57,972 nucleotides of DNA from Candidatus Omnitrophota bacterium (GTDB lineage Bacteria; Omnitrophota; Gorgyraeia; Velamenicoccales; Velamenicoccaceae), in the NCBI GenBank assembly GCA_020052645.1, contig JAGVOQ010000047.1, positions 1-57,972 of the forward strand, read 5' to 3'. Each line of letters begins with the position of its first letter. The first letter of the stretch is position 1. A model generated the notes under the pieces. The model searched no databases. It was not told the DNA's origin and worked only from the letters and a program-made list of their open reading frames with translations. This document shows positions 53,142 to 57,972 of this stretch, piece by piece. A program made the position numbers and the translations under genes.

Positions 53142-53228
53142 TCAGGCAACAGGGTGCGGGGATCAGGCAACAGTAAGTAAAAAATATTTTTAGTTTTCTG
53201 GTACCCGATACCCGGTCCCTGATACCTG
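53142..53228. repeat. Heptamer hairpin, CAGGGAT family (copy 7)
   Basis: CAGGCAA/CAGGGTG/CGGGGAT arm and inverted TACCCGA/TACCCGG arm between the divergent rpoN and receiver genes. Confidence 0.85.
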
Positions 53229-53244
53229 TTTTTCTAAATTCTCA

Positions 53245-53273
53245 TTGCTTTATTTAACATCAATGAGTAGAAT
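53245..53273 (+). promoter_or_regulatory. Sigma-70-type promoter, leaderless geometry
   Basis: TTGCTT (53245-53250), 17-nt spacer, TAGAAT (53268-53273), then 7 nt to the ATG at 53281. Confidence 0.55.
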
Positions 53274-53280
53274 ATATTTC

Positions 53281-53646
53281 ATGCAGCTTTTTTCGCGCGT
53301 CAAGAATGTTTTAGTGGCTGATGATGAGAAGGATACGTGTTTGTATTTGAAGCGGTATTTGGAGAGAAGGAACCTCAAGGTTACTCCGGCCTTTGACGGT
53401 GTCGAGGCCAAGAAGTTTATTGAAGAAGGACATTTTGATTTTTTTGTCCTTGATTGCAGCATGCCTAAACTCACGGGATTGGAATTGATCGAGGTGGCGC
53501 GTCAACGCAACCCGGGCGCTAAGATCGCTTTATTGTCCGCATTTCCATCTATTACTGAAGCTGTGGTTAAACGTCTTGGGGGAGATATTTTTCTTCACAA
53601 GCCGATTCAGCTGAGTGATCTGGATAGTATCTTTAAGGAGGGATAG
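53281..53646 (+). CDS. Single-domain response regulator
   Basis: 121 residues: a receiver only. VLVADDEKDTCLYLKRYLER starts it, D58 in FVLDCSMPKLTG is the phospho-acceptor, and LLSAFPSITEAV and FLHKPIQLSDL carry the conserved S/T and K. With no output domain it may act as a phosphorelay or inhibitor partner. Start 53281 rather than 53245 is supported by the promoter spacing. It is divergent from rpoN and next to the kinase/NtrC block. Confidence 0.9.
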   Translation: MQLFSRVKNVLVADDEKDTCLYLKRYLERRNLKVTPAFDGVEAKKFIEEGHFDFFVLDCSMPKLTGLELIEVARQRNPGAKIALLSAFPSITEAVVKRLGGDIFLHKPIQLSDLDSIFKEG

Positions 53647-53651
53647 GTATT

Positions 53652-54215
53652 ATGAATAAACGTTTGGGATTATGTTTAACAAGTTTTTTTATTTTCTTGT
53701 TCGGTTCGTTCGTATCTGTTTATGGGGAGGAGGAAGTTGTGCAGCAAGATCCAGTCGTGGTTTTAGAAACAACGCAGGGAATTATTGAGTGTAAATTATA
53801 TCCTAAGGTCGCGCCCAAGGCTGTTGAGAATTTTATCGGTCTTGTGAAAAAGGGTTATTATGACGGTATTATTTTTCATCGCGTTATCAAAGAGTTCATG
53901 ATCCAGGGGGGAGATCCTACTGGGACCGGCAGAGGCGGTGAATCTTTGTGGGGGTCGAATTTTGAGGATGAGGTGAGTTCCCAAGTAACATTCTCTAAGC
54001 CCGGGCTTTTGGCTATGGCCAACGCGGGACCTGGGACCAACGGCTCTCAATTCTTCATTACGGTAGCATCTACGCCGTGGCTTAACGGGCATCACACCAT
54101 TTTCGGTGAAGTTGTCAAAGGCTATGACGTCGCAGAAAAAATTTCTCTTGTGGAGGCTGACGGCTCTGATAAGCCATTAAAGGAGCAAAAGATCATTCGC
54201 GCAAGCGCGAAGTAA
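53652..54215 (+). CDS. Peptidyl-prolyl cis-trans isomerase, cyclophilin type
   Basis: 187 residues. Signal peptide (LCLTSFFIFLFGSFVSVYG), then the cyclophilin domain with VENFIGLVKKGYYDGIIFHR, FMIQGGDPTGTGRGG, GLLAMANAGPGTNGSQFFIT and LNGHHTIFGEVVKGYD. The catalytic R and the Q-x-F-I-T segment are present. Exported, so it assists proline isomerisation in periplasmic protein folding. GGAGGGA SD in the end of the preceding gene. Confidence 0.95.
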   Translation: MNKRLGLCLTSFFIFLFGSFVSVYGEEEVVQQDPVVVLETTQGIIECKLYPKVAPKAVENFIGLVKKGYYDGIIFHRVIKEFMIQGGDPTGTGRGGESLWGSNFEDEVSSQVTFSKPGLLAMANAGPGTNGSQFFITVASTPWLNGHHTIFGEVVKGYDVAEKISLVEADGSDKPLKEQKIIRASAK

Positions 54216-54218
54216 AGC

Positions 54219-54369
54219 CCGGACTTACGGAACTGTCGCAATGCGACAGATGAACATAAGTCTGGTGTCTGAAATTCACCCAGCACTTATTTTATATAAA
54301 ATAAGTGCTGGGTTTAATTCGTAGACGCTCCGATAAAAATCGGAGCTACACTTTACTTTCGTAAAGTGT
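54219..54369 (+). other. Run of four consecutive hairpins
   Basis: (1) 54219-54265: outer stem CCGGACTTA/TAAGTCTGG with inner CTGTCGC/GCGACAG. (2) 54278-54313: a perfect 36-nt palindrome with CCCAGCACTTA arms. (3) 54321-54349: GCTCCGAT/ATCGGAGC. (4) 54348-54369: ACACTTTAC/GTAAAGTGT. Hairpin 2 may terminate the cyclophilin transcript; the others lie in the leader of the small gene at 54391. Confidence 0.75.
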
Positions 54370-54390
54370 TTACTCATTAAAGGAGGGTAT

Positions 54391-54552
54391 ATGTGCACGC
54401 AGATGCTGGTGACGACTTACATGAATGAATCGCTGTTGTTTTCCTTAAGACTCGTTTTGATTCTTATGCTTTTTGCATGTCTTTTGGTGATTATGATCAG
54501 GATGCGTACGATCATTTGTCTTTTAAAAGAAGTTCGGGACAAGAAAAGCTAA
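54391..54552 (+). CDS. Small single-pass membrane protein
   Basis: 53 residues. A strong SD (AAAGGAGGG, 7-8 nt upstream) sets the start at 54391. After a short polar N-terminus comes one hydrophobic helix (LLFSLRLVLILMLFACLLVI), then a basic and charged tail (RTIICLLKEVRDKKS). No family recognised. It follows four hairpins, so its expression may be controlled in the leader. Confidence 0.72.
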   Translation: MCTQMLVTTYMNESLLFSLRLVLILMLFACLLVIMIRMRTIICLLKEVRDKKS

Positions 54553-54680
54553 GAATAGTTTCTTCTAATTGTTAAATCAAAAAAACAGAAAATTCATTTG
54601 TTTGCATAAGAAGTTTTTTGTGATGAAGGAATGAAAAACTCAGTCTCAAAAAGTTATTTTCAACAGAAAAGAAGTATCTT

Positions 54681-54721
54681 AAACCGTAAGGCTCAAAAGT
54701 CCAGGAGCCTTGCGGTTTTTT
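54681..54721 (+). terminator. Rho-independent terminator
   Basis: ACCGTAAGGCTC/GAGCCTTGCGGT stem followed by six T, downstream of the small membrane protein gene. The 130 bp between the gene and this stem show no gene. Confidence 0.88.
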
Positions 54722-54782
54722 ATTGTATGCATCGTTTAAAAACGCTGGGTCTTAAGACGGCAGGGGTGGCGGTTGCATAGGA

Positions 54783-54878
54783 GTGGGCTATAAGACTCTT
54801 CAGCAGGGGCAATCCGTGGAATTTGACCTTGTCTCTGGCGCCAAAGGGGAACAGGCCTCCAACGTCATTAAGCTCTGA
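54783..54878 (+). pseudogene. Cold shock protein C-terminal remnant
   Basis: Reads [21 protein letters not shown] and continues to SNVIKL and a stop, the C-terminal half of a CspA-type protein. No start and no RNP motifs precede it; a stop lies about 11 codons upstream. A decayed fragment. Confidence 0.75.
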
Positions 54879-54945
54879 TCAGTGCCTTGAAAAAGTATTT
54901 AAAAACCGTTTTTAAAGACGGGTATTGCAATAATAAATTCTATCT

Positions 54946-54982
54946 CCCCACTCTTTTAGCGCTATAATATATAAAAGAGTGG
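54946..54982 (+). promoter_or_regulatory. Perfect 12-bp inverted repeat with TATAAT in the loop
   Basis: CCCACTCTTTTA (54946-54957) and TAAAAGAGTGGG (54971-54982) flank a 13-nt loop that contains TATAAT (54962-54967); TGTTTTTT follows. It can be read as a terminator or as an operator around a -10 box, 20 bp before the ATG at 55003. Confidence 0.6.
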
Positions 54983-55002
54983 GTGTTTTTTAAAAGGTCT
55001 TT

Positions 55003-55458
55003 ATGGCAAAATCTCTTCTTAGCGAACGCATGATCATTCCTTCATTTTGTCTTGAAGGAAGAGAAGGCCTCGTCTTTGATTCTCAGGATTTTAAGCGCAA
55101 CAAGAATCTGATCCTTTATTTTGTTTCCCAGATAGAAAGTGATTTTTTAGTAAAGTTAGAGGACGCCCAGCCGTCTTTGAGGGCTCAAAGCGCAGAAACA
55201 GCCGTGATTTCTTCTCTGCCGATTTTTCGTATTGAAGATATTTACAAAAAAAACCGTCTTTCATTTTCAATTCTTTCTGATAGCGATAGAGTTGTTTTGG
55301 CCAAATTTTTAAAAACAGAGCCCTTTGAAACATATGGCGCTTTGTTTATCACCAATAAAAACGGAGAGCTTTTTTTCAAAACTGTTGTTTCTAAAATAGA
55401 TGACTTGCCGTTGTTAAATGAAGTCGTTCAGTCGCTTCGTTTTATCGAGAGCCAGTAG
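55003..55458 (+). CDS. Redoxin-like protein lacking peroxidatic cysteine
   Basis: 151 residues. The order of elements fits an AhpC/TSA-type thioredoxin fold: PSFCLEGREGLVFDSQDF, then NLILYFVSQ, LSFSILSDSDRVVLAKFLKT and YGALFITNKNGELFFKTV. The position after LILYFV, where P-x-x-x-T-x-x-C should be, has no cysteine. If the fold is right, it is not a peroxidase. AAAGG lies before the ATG. Family assignment is tentative. Confidence 0.55.
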   Translation: MAKSLLSERMIIPSFCLEGREGLVFDSQDFKRNKNLILYFVSQIESDFLVKLEDAQPSLRAQSAETAVISSLPIFRIEDIYKKNRLSFSILSDSDRVVLAKFLKTEPFETYGALFITNKNGELFFKTVVSKIDDLPLLNEVVQSLRFIESQ

Positions 55459-55516
55459 ATTTTAAAAAGAAGATTTTAAGAAAAATATTTAAAATAGTGA
55501 AAATAAAGGAAGTTTT

Positions 55517-56683
55517 ATGACGCAGATACTCTTAGGTAGTGTTCTTTTCGCCTTAATCGTTGGCGTCCTTCTATTTTTTAAAAAAAGAGCTTTTCAAGAT
55601 GCTCATAATAAGAAGGAAGAAGAGATGAAAGATATTGTCGAGCGACTTAAAGGTTCTTTTGCCACACTGTCGCTTGAGGCTTTGTCTAAAAACAGTGAAG
55701 AATTTTTAAAATTGGCTCATCAAAAACTAGAGGCTTCGACATCTTTAGGTGAAAAAGATCTCGAAGGCAAAAAAAAGCTTATTGATCAGACGTTCTCTGA
55801 AATGAAGTTTGAGCTGAAGAATGTCGAGAACCTAGTTAAAGAGCTGGAGTCTGACAGAATAGATAAATTCGCTAAGCTTTCTACGAATGTCGAGATGATG
55901 CGGGAGGAGACCAGGCGCCTGCAGCAGACGACGGATCATCTTAAAACCGCACTGGTGAGCACCAAGTCCCGCGGCCAATGGGGCGAGCGCATGGCCGAAG
56001 ATGTTTTGCGTTTGGCTGGATTCATTGAAGGCATTAATTACGCCAAACAAAAAGCCCAGGGGGCCGGACGGCCGGATTACACTTTTATATTGCCTCAGGG
56101 TTTAAAAGTGAATATGGATGTTAAATTTCCCCTAGACAATTATATTCGTTTCTATGATGCTAAATCCGAGGTCGAACGGGATAATTATAAAGCGCAATTT
56201 TTACGGGATGTCCGCGATCGGATCAAAGAAGTGACGTCAAGGGATTATATTGATCCGGAGCACAACACTGTTGACTACGTGATTGTTTTTATTCCCAATG
56301 AGCAGGTGTATGCGTTTATCAATGAAAATGACAGGCTTCTTCTGGATGAGGCGATGAAACGCAAGGTTATTTTTTGTTCGCCTTTGACCCTCTACGCGAT
56401 TTTGGCGGTTATTCGTCAGGCCTTGGATAATTTTAACCTGGAGCGTACGGCGCACAAGATCCTGCTTGTTCTAGGCGCGTTTGAAAAGCAATATCAGGCT
56501 TTTTGCCTTTCGCTTGAGCGCATGGGCGAGCGCATTGACGCTGCCAAAAAAGAATACGAGGAGCTTGTCACCACGAGAAAAAATCAGTTGGATAGGCAAC
56601 TAAAAAAAGTTGAAGAATTGCGCATTGAAAAAGGGCTGGATTTGAGTGAATCTCAAGGGCCGGTTCTTGAAGATAGAAGATAG
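55517..56683 (+). CDS. rmuC: DNA recombination protein RmuC
   Basis: 388 residues. An N-terminal membrane helix (ILLGSVLFALIVGVLLFF) is followed by a long coiled coil (residues about 25-150) and the conserved RmuC nuclease-like core: RGQWGERMAEDVLRLAGFIE, PDYTFILPQGLKVNMDVKFP, VIVFIPNEQVYAF and SPLTLYAILAVIRQA. RmuC limits DNA inversions and rearrangements in E. coli. AAGGAAG SD upstream. Confidence 0.95.
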   Translation: MTQILLGSVLFALIVGVLLFFKKRAFQDAHNKKEEEMKDIVERLKGSFATLSLEALSKNSEEFLKLAHQKLEASTSLGEKDLEGKKKLIDQTFSEMKFELKNVENLVKELESDRIDKFAKLSTNVEMMREETRRLQQTTDHLKTALVSTKSRGQWGERMAEDVLRLAGFIEGINYAKQKAQGAGRPDYTFILPQGLKVNMDVKFPLDNYIRFYDAKSEVERDNYKAQFLRDVRDRIKEVTSRDYIDPEHNTVDYVIVFIPNEQVYAFINENDRLLLDEAMKRKVIFCSPLTLYAILAVIRQALDNFNLERTAHKILLVLGAFEKQYQAFCLSLERMGERIDAAKKEYEELVTTRKNQLDRQLKKVEELRIEKGLDLSESQGPVLEDRR

Positions 56684-56866
56684 AAGTTGGAAGATTGAAG
56701 GGCGAAGTTAGAAGAAATAAATAGAAACAGATTGAGATATAAAAAAGAGATTAAAGCTGATTCTTAGGTTACGGGAAGTTGCTTAAAGTTGCGGGAAGTT
56801 TCTTGAAGTTGCAAAAAGCAACATGAAGAAACCCAAAGAAACATTAAGGAACGTTAAGAAACCTTT
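56684..56866. repeat. Heptamer block and decamer hairpin
   Basis: GAAGATA/GAAGATT heptamers (56672-56715) start in the last codons of rmuC. The decamer hairpin 56764-56866 is the third gene-less copy of the family that flanks 22945. No gene in this gap. Confidence 0.85.
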
Positions 56867-56871
56867 AAAAA

Positions 56872-57090
56872 ATGCGCATAGAAGTTAAGGTTATTTCTAA
56901 ATCGTCCCGGAATTTTGTGAAAGAGGAAAATGGCCGCCTGAAGGTATACGTGACGGCTCCTCGCGACAAAAATAAGGCCAATAAAGCCGTGATCGAAGAA
57001 CTTGCCGCTTATTTCAACATTAAAAAAAATCGTATTTGCATCATTCAGGGAGAGCGTTCTTCCGTTAAGGTCGTAGGAATCGAATCTTAA
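56872..57090 (+). CDS. DUF167 (YggU-like) protein
   Basis: 72 residues. RIEVKVISKSSRNFVKEENG, LKVYVTAPRDKNKANKAVIE and GERSSVKVVGI are the DUF167 signature, with the usual P-x-x-x-K-A-N-x-A-V-I/L-E core. Function in bacteria is not established. The start lies 6 nt after the decamer hairpin; no SD. Confidence 0.92.
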   Translation: MRIEVKVISKSSRNFVKEENGRLKVYVTAPRDKNKANKAVIEELAAYFNIKKNRICIIQGERSSVKVVGIES

Positions 57091-57108
57091 AAATCTAAAG
57101 TCATCCGC

Positions 57109-57864
57109 ATGTCGTCTTCCTTAATTTTAAAAATTAACGAAGGATTTTACAGTTTGCCTATTTTTGAAACAATGGGCATTCGGGCAATATTTACCACACG
57201 TTTTTTGGATATGGCGCTTTTAGTCAAAAAAGATAAAAAAGCGGAAGTGCTTCGGAATCAAGCTTTTAAAAAGATGGGAGTTCCCTTAAAAACTTTGGTA
57301 TGTCCTTTGCAAGTGCATGAAGCGGGGATAGCTGTTGTTCGTGAAAAAGATAAAGGCCGCGGGATGTATTATCGAGGTGATGCGATGGATGCAACAGATG
57401 CCCTTGTGACCGATATTAAAAAATTAAAAATAGGCGTTCGTACGGCGGATTGCTTACCTGTTTTTATCGGAGACCCATATCAAAGATCTATAGCCATTGT
57501 TCACGCGGGCTGGCGTGGGATCAATCAAAAGATCATAGTCCGGACGATTGAAAGAATGGTTAAAGAATTTTTAGTTGATCCTAAAGATTTGTATTTTGCT
57601 TTTGGCCCGGCGCTTCGATCTTGTTGTTATGAGGTGGGCAAGGAATTTTTAGAAATTTTTCCTGAAAGTATTGACGAGAAATCAGGAAAATATTATTTTG
57701 ATTTGATTCTGGAAGCGAGGCGTCAGATAACTGGCGCAGGTGTTCCTTCGACTCATATTTTAGATTCGAGAATATGCACATCGTGCGCAAATCATGAGTT
57801 TTTTTCATATCGCAGGGAAGGGCTTGCTGCCGGGCGCATGCTTTCATTCATTGAGATCATGTAG
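57109..57864 (+). CDS. pgeF: Peptidoglycan editing factor (YfiH/PgeF, multicopper oxidase-like)
   Basis: 251 residues. CPLQVHEAGIAVV, GVRTADCLPVFIGD, AIVHAGWRGINQKI and the C-terminal CTSCANHEFFSYRRE are the family's metal-binding His and Cys motifs. PgeF removes misincorporated amino acids from UDP-MurNAc in E. coli; related proteins act as purine nucleoside phosphorylases. All motif residues are present. It follows DUF167, a common neighbour. Confidence 0.94.
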   Translation: MSSSLILKINEGFYSLPIFETMGIRAIFTTRFLDMALLVKKDKKAEVLRNQAFKKMGVPLKTLVCPLQVHEAGIAVVREKDKGRGMYYRGDAMDATDALVTDIKKLKIGVRTADCLPVFIGDPYQRSIAIVHAGWRGINQKIIVRTIERMVKEFLVDPKDLYFAFGPALRSCCYEVGKEFLEIFPESIDEKSGKYYFDLILEARRQITGAGVPSTHILDSRICTSCANHEFFSYRREGLAAGRMLSFIEIM

Positions 57865-57873
57865 GTTAAAGAC

Positions 57874-57972
57874 TAGAAGATAGAAGATAGAAGATAGAAG
57901 ATAGAAGATAGAAGATAGAAGATAGAAGATAGAAGATAGAAGATAGAAGATAGAAGATAGAAGATAGAAAGA
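57874..57972. repeat. Perfect TAGAAGA heptamer array, cut by the window end
   Basis: Thirteen perfect TAGAAGA units from 57874, then one degenerate unit at the window edge. This is the only uninterrupted perfect array in the window. Confidence 0.95.

Noticed and set aside
53123-53170. Longer RpoN start at 53170
   Set aside because: The 16 extra codons come from a repeat hairpin and lie upstream of the predicted promoter.
57874-57972. CRISPR array
   Set aside because: Units are contiguous 7-mers with no spacers, and no cas genes are present in the window. The same holds for the other arrays.

Overview
The window is a piece of a moderately AT-rich Gram-negative-type genome with an outer membrane. 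It carries an exopolysaccharide locus coupled to a PEP-CTERM/exosortase system, a sigma-54 control block, and unusually dense short periodic repeats between and inside genes. Gene content (exosortase, EpsI, PEP-CTERM proteins, four-helix-bundle S23-like genes, many family 4 glycosyltransferases, acyl-ACP machinery) and the repeat-derived peptide stretches fit candidate phylum Omnitrophota (Omnitrophica). This is inference from style and content; there is no rRNA or other phylogenetic marker to test it.

Layout. 1-12340: a truncated manC, a membrane protein, a flippase, six glycosyltransferases, a TylF-type methyltransferase, a radical SAM protein and an O-antigen-ligase-like polymerase, mostly with overlapping or abutting stops and starts. 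12341-14244: an accessory patch with a four-helix-bundle element, a nucleotidyltransferase/HEPN pair and two orphan copies of a glycosyltransferase 5' end. 14245-29900: more glycosyltransferases, two polysaccharide deacetylases, a large lyase-like envelope protein, a beta-repeat protein, exosortase and EpsI, interrupted by four more four-helix-bundle elements. 30146-35746: a sigma-54-like promoter, a sugar transferase that itself carries a PEP-CTERM segment, and six PEP-CTERM proteins, one of them also a lipoprotein. 36034-41709 (minus strand): a Lol-like set (LolA-like protein, FtsX-type permease, LolD-like ATPase, beta-barrel protein) ending in a PaaK-like adenylate-forming protein. 42590-47972: an exosortase-associated acyltransferase, an AMP ligase-ACP-PlsC fusion, a membrane protein and a TPR lipoprotein. 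48000-53646: GAF histidine kinase, NtrC-type regulator, PocR-GAF sensor, RpoN and a lone receiver. 53652-57864: housekeeping-like genes (cyclophilin, RmuC, DUF167, PgeF).

How it works together (inference). Glycosyltransferases, flippase and polymerase build a secreted polysaccharide. Exosortase processes PEP-CTERM proteins that probably share that matrix. RpoN and the NtrC-type regulator probably switch on the PEP-CTERM block through -24/-12 promoters. The acyltransferase, ligase and Lol-like genes look like a lipid synthesis and export module.

The most unusual feature is the repeats. Many unrelated sequence families share a 7-bp period, with a 10-bp class beside them. All five four-helix-bundle genes are bracketed by inverted copies of such arrays, each gene by a different family, an architecture like the S23-encoding intervening sequences of 23S rRNA but here between protein genes. 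Gene-less hairpins of the same build lie at operon boundaries, and arrays also sit in frame inside at least seven genes.
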